Positions 20,066 through 27,103 of a stretch of DNA of 64,000 bases are shown piece by piece (positions within the stretch are counted from its first letter, which is position 1; each line of letters opens with the position of its first letter). Both the position numbers and the translations under genes were made by a program. This DNA comes from Desulfofundulus luciae (GTDB lineage Bacteria; Bacillota; Desulfotomaculia; Desulfotomaculales; Desulfovirgulaceae): the NCBI RefSeq assembly GCF_030813795.1, contig NZ_JAUSUX010000012.1, forward strand, positions 28,009-92,008, written 5' to 3'. The notes beneath the pieces are model-generated. The model made no database searches, was not told the origin of the DNA, and was given only the letters and a program-made list of their open reading frames with translations.

Positions 20066-21619
20066 ATGATGAGGGTCAGCTGGCGCAGTTTGCGCTTTCA
20101 AATTATGGCTATCACTGTGGTGCTCCTGCTGATTCCGGTATTATTGCTGCTTTACGACCTTATCTTTGCCACCAAAAGTGAAGAGGCCATGATTTCCTCC
20201 CTGGAGGAGCGCCTTGGCTCTTTATTGCACAAGCAGGTTGTCCCCGGCCTGAAAGAAACCCTGCAGAAAAAACTGGGGGACGAAAAATTTATAAACCTTG
20301 ATCCCGAAAGCCAGGCCAGTTACCTGCAGGCCAGCTTTACCGAGGTCACCGGTCCCCTGGTACCCAACCATCCCGGCGTCAGGTTTGGCCTTTATTTGCC
20401 CGATAGTAACCAAATTTTCGTGCAGGGTTTTCTCCACGAGTACCGCCAGCTCTCACCCCAGGAAAGCCGGGAGAGGGAAAGACGCATTTTGAATGAAGCC
20501 AATTCGGGGTTGATGGCGGTAGTGGCCAGCCGGCGTCCCCTGGCCCGATTGACTACCAGTTTAAACGATGAAACCTTTGAATATCTAACACCTCTAATTA
20601 TTGACGGCAGGCTGGTGGCGGTGGCGTGGGTAGATGAACGCCTGCATCCCATCTTTGCCCAGAGCCGCTATTTTCGCCTTATCTCCCGCTACGTGACCCT
20701 GTTTGTTTTCTTTGCCTGCACCGGAGGGGTTCTGTTTTTAGTCCATAATCTCGTCAGGTCTGTAAATCAGATTAAGGAAGGGCTCGGCCACCTGGAAAAG
20801 GATTTGAACCACCTGCTTCCGGACCTGCCCGGGGAAGCCGGTCAAATTGCCCGGGCCATCAACCGCATGGCCCGCTCCATCGCAGAAAAAGAAAAGCTGG
20901 AGGAGCAACTGCACCGGTCCGAACGCCTGGCCGCCCTCGGCCGCCTGGTCACCGGCATCGCCCATGAATTGCGCAATCCCATTTCCGTTGTTAAAACCAT
21001 CATCCAGGTGATGGAGCAGGACCTGAGGGACGTACACGATATCAGGCAGTATACCGATATCATAAAAGAGCAAATCGACCGGCAGAACAGAATCATCCAG
21101 GAGTTGCTGGATTTCGGCCGACCGACGAAAAATTTCGTCCATCCCGCGTCGGTAAATTCCCTGCTGGATAAGGTGCTTACCTTTACCACTCCCCTGCTAA
21201 GGCAACATCAAGTACAGTTAACTGTAGAAAAGGATCCGGACATCCCGCTTATAGAAGTGGACGGAGAACGCATTAAACAGGTGTTTGTCAATTTAATCCT
21301 GAACGCCGTCCAGGCCATGCCCGACGGAGGCAGGTTAACCATCAAAACCTACGCCGACAACAACCACGTGCACATCCGGTTCAGCGACACCGGCCCGGGA
21401 ATTGCCAGCGAGGAAATCTCACGGATTTTCGATCCTTTTTATACTACCCGGAAAGACGGAACCGGACTGGGGCTGTCCATCAGCCACCAGATCGTCGCCA
21501 GCCATGGCGGAAACATTGATGTAACATCCAGTGAAAAAGGAGCCACCTTCACCGTATGTCTACCCATAATGGATCCGACAGGAGGGGCTAACCATGGTAC
21601 CAACAATTCTAATCATTGA
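20066..21619 (+). CDS. Membrane sensor histidine kinase (NtrB/AtoS class)
   Basis: A 517-residue two-component sensor. A transmembrane helix at about 12-33, an extracytoplasmic sensor domain of about 180 residues, a second helix near 220-240, HAMP (245-285), then HisKA with the phosphoacceptor His about residue 300 in IAHELRNPIS, and HATPase_c with NLILNAVQAMPDGG, DTGPGIASEE and GTGLGLSISHQI. The start ATG 20066 follows AAAGGGGGAAAGC. It overlaps the sigma-54 activator gene by 26 nt, so the two form a cognate pair. The external domain suggests a small extracellular ligand, unknown here. Confidence 0.93.
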   Translation: MMRVSWRSLRFQIMAITVVLLLIPVLLLLYDLIFATKSEEAMISSLEERLGSLLHKQVVPGLKETLQKKLGDEKFINLDPESQASYLQASFTEVTGPLVPNHPGVRFGLYLPDSNQIFVQGFLHEYRQLSPQESRERERRILNEANSGLMAVVASRRPLARLTTSLNDETFEYLTPLIIDGRLVAVAWVDERLHPIFAQSRYFRLISRYVTLFVFFACTGGVLFLVHNLVRSVNQIKEGLGHLEKDLNHLLPDLPGEAGQIARAINRMARSIAEKEKLEEQLHRSERLAALGRLVTGIAHELRNPISVVKTIIQVMEQDLRDVHDIRQYTDIIKEQIDRQNRIIQELLDFGRPTKNFVHPASVNSLLDKVLTFTTPLLRQHQVQLTVEKDPDIPLIEVDGERIKQVFVNLILNAVQAMPDGGRLTIKTYADNNHVHIRFSDTGPGIASEEISRIFDPFYTTRKDGTGLGLSISHQIVASHGGNIDVTSSEKGATFTVCLPIMDPTGGANHGTNNSNH

Positions 21620-22946
21620 TGACGAACAGCATCTTTGCTGGGCACTGGAACGGGCCATGCAACAGGAAGGCTACCATGTGTTGTCCACCACTTCCCCGTC
21701 AAAAGGACTGGAACTAATCCGCGAGGAGCAACCTTCCCTGGTAATTCTGGATTTAAAAATGCCCGAGATGGACGGGATGGATGTACTCCGCAAGGCCAGG
21801 GAAATGCAGCCTAAAATCCCGGTGGTTATTCTCACCGCCCACGGCACCATCGAGACGGCCATTGAGGCCATGAAAATCGGAGCGGCCGATTATATCACCA
21901 AGCCTTTCGACCTGGATGAATTGAAAATGGTCATCAAACAAAACCTGGTGATCACCCAACTGGCCACCGAGGTTAGTTTCCTGCGCTCCGAGTTAACCAA
22001 AAAGTACAGCAAATTGGTAGGGAAAAGTCCGGCCATCCAGGAAGTGATTAAGCTGATCGAGCGGGTGGCCGCGAGCGATGCCACCGTGTTAGTTACCGGG
22101 GAAAGCGGTACCGGTAAAGAGGTGACCGCGGTAGCCATTCACCAGAACAGCCCCCGCCGGGACGGGCCCTTTGTCGCCATTAACTGCGCGGCCCTGCCCG
22201 AACAATTACTGGAAAGCGAACTTTTTGGCCATGAAAAGGGAGCTTTTACCGGGGCCTCTGCCCGCAAACTGGGCCGTTTTGAACTGGCCGATCGGGGCAC
22301 GATTTTCCTGGATGAAATTACCGAAATGTCTCTTTCCATGCAGGCCAAGCTCCTGCGGGTGCTCCAGGAAATGTCCTTCGAACGGGTGGGAGGCACCGAA
22401 ACAATCCATGTGGATGTGCGGGTTATTGCGGCTACAAACCGCAACCTGACGGAAGCCATAGAAAAGGGTCTTTTCCGGGAGGATCTCTATTACCGCCTCA
22501 ATGTGTTCCAGATCCACCTGCCGCCACTACGGGAAAGAAAGGAGGATATTCCCCTTTTAGCCAACCATTTTTTAGAAAAATTCCGCCCCAAGTACCTGGT
22601 GAATAAAATTTCCCCGGCAGCCATGGAACTGTTGTGCAATTACCACTGGCCGGGAAATATCCGGGAACTGCAGAACGTTATTGAGCGGGCGGCCATCATT
22701 TGCCAGGGCAATGAGATACTACCCGAACACCTGCCCAAGGAGCTGTTGAACACGCCCCAAAATGAAAAGGACCTGGTGATCCGCTTCCCCGATGAAGGCA
22801 TTTCCCTGGAACAGGTGGAAAGGGAGCTGATCATCAAGGCCCTCCAGAAAAGCGGGGGCAATCAGACCCGCGCCGCCCAGTTGCTGGGTATTACCCGGTC
22901 GGCCCTCTTATACCGGGCGCAAAAATACGGTATTATCACCGGTTAG
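21594..22946 (+). CDS. Sigma-54-dependent response regulator (NtrC/AtoC class)
   Basis: A 450-residue transcription activator. The receiver domain (1-120) has the phosphoacceptor Asp in VILDLKMPEMDG. The AAA+ domain (about 145-375) has Walker A GESGTGKE, the sigma-54-contacting GAFTGA, Walker B TIFLDE and the arginine-finger region. The C-terminus (about 410-450) is a Fis-type helix-turn-helix (NQTRAAQLLGITRSALLYR). Phosphorylation by the overlapping kinase should trigger ATP-driven opening of sigma-54 promoters. No -24/-12 promoter was found nearby, so the targets are probably elsewhere. acuA follows but has its own likely promoter. Confidence 0.95.
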   Translation: MVPTILIIDDEQHLCWALERAMQQEGYHVLSTTSPSKGLELIREEQPSLVILDLKMPEMDGMDVLRKAREMQPKIPVVILTAHGTIETAIEAMKIGAADYITKPFDLDELKMVIKQNLVITQLATEVSFLRSELTKKYSKLVGKSPAIQEVIKLIERVAASDATVLVTGESGTGKEVTAVAIHQNSPRRDGPFVAINCAALPEQLLESELFGHEKGAFTGASARKLGRFELADRGTIFLDEITEMSLSMQAKLLRVLQEMSFERVGGTETIHVDVRVIAATNRNLTEAIEKGLFREDLYYRLNVFQIHLPPLRERKEDIPLLANHFLEKFRPKYLVNKISPAAMELLCNYHWPGNIRELQNVIERAAIICQGNEILPEHLPKELLNTPQNEKDLVIRFPDEGISLEQVERELIIKALQKSGGNQTRAAQLLGITRSALLYRAQKYGIITG

Positions 22947-22998
22947 TTGCTGGGGCCGGGGTTCAAACCATCCCGGGGCAGGAATAATCTTTTAAAAA

Positions 22999-23019
22999 GC
23001 CGGAAAAAGTTTTTCCGGC
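22999..23019. terminator. Perfect 21-bp palindrome / terminator stem after the response regulator
   Basis: GCCGGAAAAA-G-TTTTTCCGGC has 10-bp arms around one base. Read on the minus strand it is directly followed by TTTTTAAAAG; on the plus strand a T-rich stretch comes 8 nt later. It may be a terminator or a protein-binding site between the regulator and acuA. Confidence 0.45.
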
Positions 23020-23029
23020 GGCAGGATTT

Positions 23030-23059
23030 TTGGGGATTTTATCAGAATATTTTTATAAT
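23030..23059 (+). promoter_or_regulatory. Probable promoter of acuA
   Basis: TATAAT at 23054-23059 with a poor -35 (TTGGGG, 18-bp spacing), about 50 bp upstream of the acuA ATG. The weak -35 suggests an activator or low expression. Confidence 0.45.
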
Positions 23060-23110
23060 CAGATCAGCTTTACTCAGCGAGGTAATATCAAGAAAGATCG
23101 GTGGGTGACC

Positions 23111-23743
23111 ATGTTAACTGCTAGCGCCAAAACAACCGAAATAAAACAGTTAACCACACCACAGGGCATGGTATTCATTGAAGGGCCTGTCAGCAAAGAG
23201 TACCTTGCTACCCTTACTATGAACGAACGGTTGCGCAACTTCCGCAGCCCCGCACGGCAAAAAGAGGCTTTAATGATTGCCGCCGGTGACCCGGAAGGAC
23301 TGGTGTATATTGCCCGGCACGGGCAAGAAATCATTGGGTATGTACTCTTTCACAAACCCAGCAAATATACCCGTTGGAGCAGGCATCCCCGCCTGCTGGA
23401 ACTGGGAGCCATTGAAGTCAGCCGGAGCTGGCAACGTCTGGGCATAGCAAAAGAATTGCTACAACAGGCCTTCAAGAACGAGATGCTGGAGGATTACGTG
23501 GTCATCACCACCGAATTCTACTGGCACTGGGATCTGCAGGGAAGCGGACTGGACGTCTTTGGCTACCAGCGCATGCTGACCCGGCTTTTCGGAAGCGCAG
23601 GCTTCAAAAGGCGGGGAACAGACGATCCGGAAATCCTGGAACATCCGGCCAACATGTTGATGGTACGCTTCGGCAAGAGGGTAAGCAAAACGCATATTAA
23701 AGCTTTTGAAGATCTCACCTATCAGAATTCGCTGGTTGATTAG
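23111..23743 (+). CDS. acuA: GNAT acetyltransferase AcuA
   Basis: Protein N-acetyltransferase; in Bacillus, AcuA acetylates a lysine of acetyl-CoA synthetase and switches it off. The 210 residues match AcuA length. Recognisable family stretches include IEGPVSKEYLA near residue 18, LLELGAIEVSRSWQRLGIAKELL (acetyl-CoA loop, near 98), VITTEFYWHWDLQGSG near 130, and HPANMLMVRFGKRVS near the end. The ATG at 23111 is chosen behind GGTGGGTGACC and gives the canonical length; the longer frame from 23030 does not. acuB and acuC are not adjacent, and no acsA is in the window, so the substrate is inferred. Confidence 0.9.
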   Translation: MLTASAKTTEIKQLTTPQGMVFIEGPVSKEYLATLTMNERLRNFRSPARQKEALMIAAGDPEGLVYIARHGQEIIGYVLFHKPSKYTRWSRHPRLLELGAIEVSRSWQRLGIAKELLQQAFKNEMLEDYVVITTEFYWHWDLQGSGLDVFGYQRMLTRLFGSAGFKRRGTDDPEILEHPANMLMVRFGKRVSKTHIKAFEDLTYQNSLVD

Positions 23744-23810
23744 TACCACACCGCACAGGAGAACGGTACGGGAGTCAGCGCTACCTTAAGACTTGTATTT
23801 AACTTTTTTC

Positions 23811-23839
23811 TTGACACAGGAAAGAGTATGATATATATT
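23811..23839 (+). promoter_or_regulatory. Strong sigma-A promoter of a candidate small RNA
   Basis: Perfect TTGACA (23811-23816), exactly 17-bp spacer, TATATT (23834-23839). It is the best promoter in the window, yet no open reading frame begins before a terminator about 75 nt downstream. Confidence 0.75.
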
Positions 23840-23844
23840 CAATA

Positions 23845-23857
23845 GTGAAAGTTTCAC
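23845..23857. promoter_or_regulatory. 13-bp perfect palindrome at the small-RNA start site
   Basis: GTGAAA-G-TTTCAC covers about -1 to +12 of the candidate transcript. It resembles Rex or CRP half-sites, but arm spacing is one base short for either. Its 11-bp core TGAAAGTTTCA recurs at 63828-63838. Confidence 0.45.
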
Positions 23858-23922
23858 AACCATAAACCCAACCGCCTCTCCTTTCCCCATCAAAAGCCCT
23901 TAGCAATAAGGGCACTTTTTTT
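23846..23922 (+). ncRNA. Candidate small RNA of about 77 nt
   Basis: Predicted start about 6-7 nt after the -10 box, end in a terminator: 7-bp stem GCCCTTA/TAAGGGC with a GCAA loop (23896-23913), then ACTTTTTTT. The first 12 nt overlap a palindrome (GTGAAAGTTTCAC, 23845-23857) suited to repression at the start site. The middle (23871-23888) is an unpaired C/U-rich stretch, ACCGCCTCTCCTTTCCCC, of the kind Gram-positive regulatory RNAs use to pair with Shine-Dalgarno sequences. No protein is encoded. Alternatively it could be an attenuated leader of the gamma-carbonic-anhydrase-like gene 150 bp downstream. Confidence 0.55.
23896..23922 (+). terminator. Rho-independent terminator of the small RNA
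   Basis: Perfect 7-bp stem, GNRA-type GCAA loop and seven T residues after AC. Confidence 0.85.
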
Positions 23923-24073
23923 GGGGCTTTATACACGACAGTGCTTACATGCCCTTTCGGCTCAGCTTTTTAAAAATGGCTCCCAAAATGGCTCCCCAAA
24001 GGCAGAATCTTAAACCGGTTGCCTTTCCCAGGAGGGGTGAGGTATAGTTTTTATAAAAAAGGGAGGACGAACT

Positions 24074-24601
24074 ATGGGCATTTATGAGTTCGAAGGCCAT
24101 AAGCCGCAGTTAGCAAAAGATGTTTTTATTGCCCCGGGGGCGATGGTGGTTGGCCGGGTGGAAATCGGACGGGGCAGCAGTGTCTGGTTTAATACGGTTA
24201 TCCGCGGTGATGTGGATGAGGTCAAAATAGGTGAGGAAACAAACATTCAGGACGGCTGTCTATTGCATGAGGATCCCGGCTATCCCCTAAAAATCGGAAA
24301 CCGGGTTACGGTAGGCCACGGCGCCATTCTCCACGGGTGCACCATTGAAGACGGCTCACTTATCGGCATGGGAGCTATCGTCCTTAACGGTGCCCGCGTG
24401 GGCCAGGGGGCCGTGGTGGGTGCCGGGACCCTGGTGGTGGAAGGACAGGAAATTCCCCCGGGGCACCTGGCGCTGGGTTCTCCGGCCCGGGTAGTTCGAC
24501 AGCTTTCGGCACAAGAAACGGAAAAATTTCAAAAACTGGTCGTTAATTATCGACGGCTGGCACAGCAATACCGATCTGCAATGTTTTCCCCTTCCTTTTA
24601 A
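24074..24601 (+). CDS. Gamma-carbonic-anhydrase-like left-handed beta-helix protein
   Basis: A 175-residue hexapeptide-repeat protein of the YrdA/PaaY/Cam-like family. The left-handed beta-helix spans residues about 10-140 with many [LIV]Gxxxx repeats. Zinc-ligand positions are seen as DGCLLHEDPG and VGHGAILHGC, that is the three histidines expected of the family. Conserved VIRGDVDEVKIGEETNIQDG is present. A C-terminal helix packs on the trimer. ATG start with GGGAGGACGAACT. Activity ranges in the family from true carbonic anhydrase to CoA-linked or scaffold functions, so the reaction is not certain. A weak promoter (TTGCCT, 18 bp, TATAGT; 24019-24048) precedes it. Confidence 0.88.
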   Translation: MGIYEFEGHKPQLAKDVFIAPGAMVVGRVEIGRGSSVWFNTVIRGDVDEVKIGEETNIQDGCLLHEDPGYPLKIGNRVTVGHGAILHGCTIEDGSLIGMGAIVLNGARVGQGAVVGAGTLVVEGQEIPPGHLALGSPARVVRQLSAQETEKFQKLVVNYRRLAQQYRSAMFSPSF

Positions 24602-24831
24602 GGCAAAGCCCCCGGCAAGGGACTTCCTGATTTCCACGAAAAGTGGAGCCCAGAAAAATTTTCTATGGAAAATTTTCTTAGAAAAGAAGGAGATTTTTTG
24701 TTTCTGCAGAAATATATGCCAAAGAATGGCTTTTAATGGAAGCTCTTGCATCAGGGACGGGGAAATTGCAGGATGGGTGGCTGAAACCCGTGATGAGTAT
24801 TATACCGACAATCTTAAATGGAGAGACAAGA

Positions 24832-25326
24832 ATGGATAAAATGCCCCTGCTTGCTTTGATTTTTCAGTCTATTCCGGAGAGTGTCATCATCCTGGCCCTG
24901 GGTTTAACCCTTATGGGTATAGAGCTTAAATGGCAGCGGATTATTCCGGCAGCAGTACTTTCTTCACTGTGTTCATACTTTGTACGTGAACTGCCCATAC
25001 CCTATGGAGTACATACCTTAATTGGGATTGTCGTAATCGCTGTTCTTGTGATTATGTTTTTCAAAACTCCAGTTCCTGTGGCCATCAGTGTGGCCATGAT
25101 CGGAATAGTTACCCTGATAACAGTGGAAATACTTATATGGCCTGTAATAATTTTGCTTACAGGAAAAACAATGCCTCAAATTTGGCACTCTCAGACTCTT
25201 CGTATTTTATTAGCCATCCCCGAACTAATTTTGCTGGCTTTAATCACCTTTTGGTGTATAAGAAAAAAGGTTACATTACGCTCACCAGGCATTTACAACC
25301 AAACAAAAGACCGGGAGCAGGATTAA
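24832..25326 (+). CDS. Membrane protein of the Agr-like operon
   Basis: A 164-residue, very hydrophobic protein with about five transmembrane helices and a short basic tail. It is not recognised as a named family. The ATG at 24832 follows GGAGAGACAAGA; a longer frame begins at 24736 without a ribosome site. It ends 3 nt before the kinase gene and so is translationally coupled to it. It is clearly richer in A+T than the downstream agr genes, as is the 5' part of the kinase. A role in peptide sensing or as a membrane partner of the short-sensor kinase is a guess from position. The 230 bp upstream hold a small TTTCCAC/AGTGGA-type hairpin and AT-rich repeats but no clear promoter. Confidence 0.7.
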   Translation: MDKMPLLALIFQSIPESVIILALGLTLMGIELKWQRIIPAAVLSSLCSYFVRELPIPYGVHTLIGIVVIAVLVIMFFKTPVPVAISVAMIGIVTLITVEILIWPVIILLTGKTMPQIWHSQTLRILLAIPELILLALITFWCIRKKVTLRSPGIYNQTKDREQD

Positions 25327-25329
25327 CTG

Positions 25330-26172
25330 ATGAGTACGCTATCATTTCCCAACTACCTAATAGTAGTTTTCAGTTTGGGACAGGCATTAATAATCTCCCT
25401 GTTTACTCAATACCTGGCTTTCATCAATGCCTCCATTCCACTAGCCTGGGTTACAATAGTGGACATAGTAGTTTTCGGCAACGTTGCTCTGGGATTTATT
25501 TTGCTGCGGAAGCTGCTTGTTTTGGAAGAACAGGGCAATTTAATACGCCAGCAGGCCAAACACATCCAGGACCTGGAGGAAATGATCCGCAACATCCGGG
25601 CCCAGCGCCACGACTTCATCAGCCACCTGCAGGCCGTGTACGGCATGCTGCAGATGGGCAAGCTGGAAAGCGCCCGGGAGTACCTGGCCGAGGTGACGGG
25701 GGACATCCGCATCTTGTCCCAGACCCTGCGGCTGAAGCAGCCCGAGGTGGCCGCCCTGGTCCAGCAAAAGGCGGCCCTGGCGGCCAGCCGCAACATCAGC
25801 TTCGGCCTGGTCATTGAAACCGACCTGGGCAAGCTGACCATGCGCCCCCACAATCTGAACCGGATACTGGGCAACCTTCTGGACAACGCCATGGAAGCGG
25901 TGATGTTTTTAGCGACGAAAGACCGTTACGTCAGGCTGGAAATAAGAGAAGACGAACAAAGCTATATCCTCGCGGTAGGCAACTCCGGCCCGGAAATAAA
26001 AGAGGATATAAGGGGAAAGATTTTTGAGCCTGGCTTTTCCACCAAGGGGGAAAACCGGGGCCTGGGGCTGGCCATTGTACGGGAGATAGTGGAACAGCAC
26101 GGCGGACAGGTGCGGCTAACCTCCCCGCCCACCATCTTTACAGTAACCCTACCCAAGGCAGGTGGAGAGTGA
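25330..26172 (+). CDS. AgrC/Spo0B-like sensor histidine kinase
   Basis: A 280-residue kinase with only two transmembrane helices (about residues 8-30 and 38-60), far fewer than classic AgrC. A coiled-coil region leads to the phosphoacceptor His94 in RHDFISHLQAVYGMLQ, the Spo0B/AgrC-type (SPOB_a) box. The GHKL ATPase domain has NRILGNLLDNAMEA, GNSGPEI, and KGENRGLGLAIVREI. The 3' end overlaps agrB by 4 nt. No response regulator gene is in the operon. The first 180 bp are AT-rich and the rest GC-rich, suggesting replacement of the sensor part. It probably senses the AgrD-derived peptide, alone or with the upstream membrane protein. Confidence 0.87.
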   Translation: MSTLSFPNYLIVVFSLGQALIISLFTQYLAFINASIPLAWVTIVDIVVFGNVALGFILLRKLLVLEEQGNLIRQQAKHIQDLEEMIRNIRAQRHDFISHLQAVYGMLQMGKLESAREYLAEVTGDIRILSQTLRLKQPEVAALVQQKAALAASRNISFGLVIETDLGKLTMRPHNLNRILGNLLDNAMEAVMFLATKDRYVRLEIREDEQSYILAVGNSGPEIKEDIRGKIFEPGFSTKGENRGLGLAIVREIVEQHGGQVRLTSPPTIFTVTLPKAGGE

Positions 26173-26819
26173 TGATCCATAACCTGGCCCAGAGGATCGC
26201 CTCCTGGCTGGGCAAAGAACTGCAGCAGGAGGAGCGGGCGGCGGTGATGGCCTACGGCCTGGAACTCCTCCTGGGCGCAGTGGTGAAACTGGTATGCTTT
26301 GTGACGATACCCTTGCTTTTGGGCATTTTCCCCCAGGTGATTGCGGCGCTACTGGCCAGTGTGGTCTTCCGCCTGGCCGCCGGGGGGGCCCACTGCACCG
26401 CCTATTACCGCTGCCTGATCGGCTCCCTAACCACCTTCACAGGCCTGGGTTTTCTGGCCCGCTGGCTGGGCGAAATTGACGCCCCCGGTACGGAAATGGC
26501 CCTGGTTGCGGCATTTTTCGCCGTTACAGTTGCTCTAATCTGGGCGCCGGCGGACACCCCGGCCAAGCCAATCACCCGGGAGGGCCATCGCCGGGCGCTG
26601 AAAATAATCTCCCTGCTGGTACCCCTGTGCTACCTGGCCCTGGTCTGGTTCTTCCCCCTGCGGGGGGACCTGGTAACCGCCAGCACCCTGGGCCTGGCCT
26701 TTCAAGCCTTTACCGTCACCCCGGCCGGCTACCGCTTCGTGGAATGGCTGGACGTTCTCCTGGGCCGGCTGCACTCCATACCCATACCCGGCAAAGGAGG
26801 TGTGAAGAATGCGGTTTAA
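26169..26819 (+). CDS. agrB: AgrB-family peptide-processing membrane protease
   Basis: Cysteine protease that trims and cyclises the AgrD precursor and takes part in export of the autoinducer. The 216 residues have five to six hydrophobic helices. The catalytic dyad is visible as His75 and Cys82 in GGAHCTAYYRC; the His-Cys distance of seven matches the well-studied Staphylococcus aureus enzyme (His77/Cys84). ATG start overlapping the kinase gene in ATGATGA context. Its last 11 nt overlap agrD. It is slightly longer at the C-terminus than the staphylococcal protein. Confidence 0.94.
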   Translation: MMIHNLAQRIASWLGKELQQEERAAVMAYGLELLLGAVVKLVCFVTIPLLLGIFPQVIAALLASVVFRLAAGGAHCTAYYRCLIGSLTTFTGLGFLARWLGEIDAPGTEMALVAAFFAVTVALIWAPADTPAKPITREGHRRALKIISLLVPLCYLALVWFFPLRGDLVTASTLGLAFQAFTVTPAGYRFVEWLDVLLGRLHSIPIPGKGGVKNAV

Positions 26820-26937
26820 GCAGTGGTTTTTAGGGCTTGTTGCCACCGTGGCTATGGTGGTGGCCGCCACGGGTATTTATCCGGCCAGTTGGGGCTTGTT
26901 GTACCAGCCGGAAGTACCCGCCGAGCTGCGCAAGTAA
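26809..26937 (+). CDS. agrD: AgrD-like cyclic lactone autoinducer precursor
   Basis: A 42-residue precursor peptide, too short for most gene finders. ATG at 26809 behind AAAGGAGGTGTGAAG, which lies in agrB. Layout fits AgrD: basic amphipathic N-terminal membrane-targeting helix (residues 1-22), then a core PASWGLLYQPEVP, then a charged tail ELRK. The YQPEVP segment after the core is the conserved recognition region of clostridial AgrD. The ring-forming residue is Ser27 instead of the usual Cys, so the mature signal would be a lactone (about S-W-G-L-L-Y) and not a thiolactone. The exact mature ends cannot be read from sequence. Confidence 0.88.
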   Translation: MRFKQWFLGLVATVAMVVAATGIYPASWGLLYQPEVPAELRK

Positions 26938-27078
26938 GGTCAAGCAAAAGTCAACAAAACTAGAGGGAAAAATCTTGCTGCTGGAGTGCCAGCGGTAGTC
27001 TTGTGTGTAATTTCCTTGTGGACATAATCCTTAAAACATCAGCTTCGTACATAACTTCTTATCAACAGCATAGTGCAT

Positions 27079-27103
27079 GCGGGCTAAAGGCCCGCTTTTT
27101 CTT
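27079..27103 (+). terminator. Terminator of the Agr-like operon
   Basis: GCGGGC (27079-27084), loop TAAAG, GCCCGC (27090-27095), then TTTTTC. It ends the plus-strand operon directly before the convergent helicase gene. Confidence 0.8.

Noticed and set aside
19975..20181. A 68-codon frame with AAAAAGGAGATT before a GTG, overlapping the kinase start
   Set aside because: Most of it is an out-of-frame reading of the kinase gene and the sequence has no family resemblance; a leader peptide cannot be excluded.
23845..23857. Rex or CRP/FNR operator
   Set aside because: The half-sites look right (GTGAA/TTCAC), but Rex needs four and CRP six central bases; here the spacings are three and five, one short for each.
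24742..24831. Riboswitch-like GGG/CCC-containing segment upstream of the Agr-like operon
   Set aside because: No match to a known aptamer core could be identified and no terminator or sequestering stem follows.
25137..25817. 226-codon plus-strand frame across the membrane-protein and kinase genes
   Set aside because: It is out of frame with both genes and is proline/glycine-rich, as expected for a shadow of GC-rich coding DNA.
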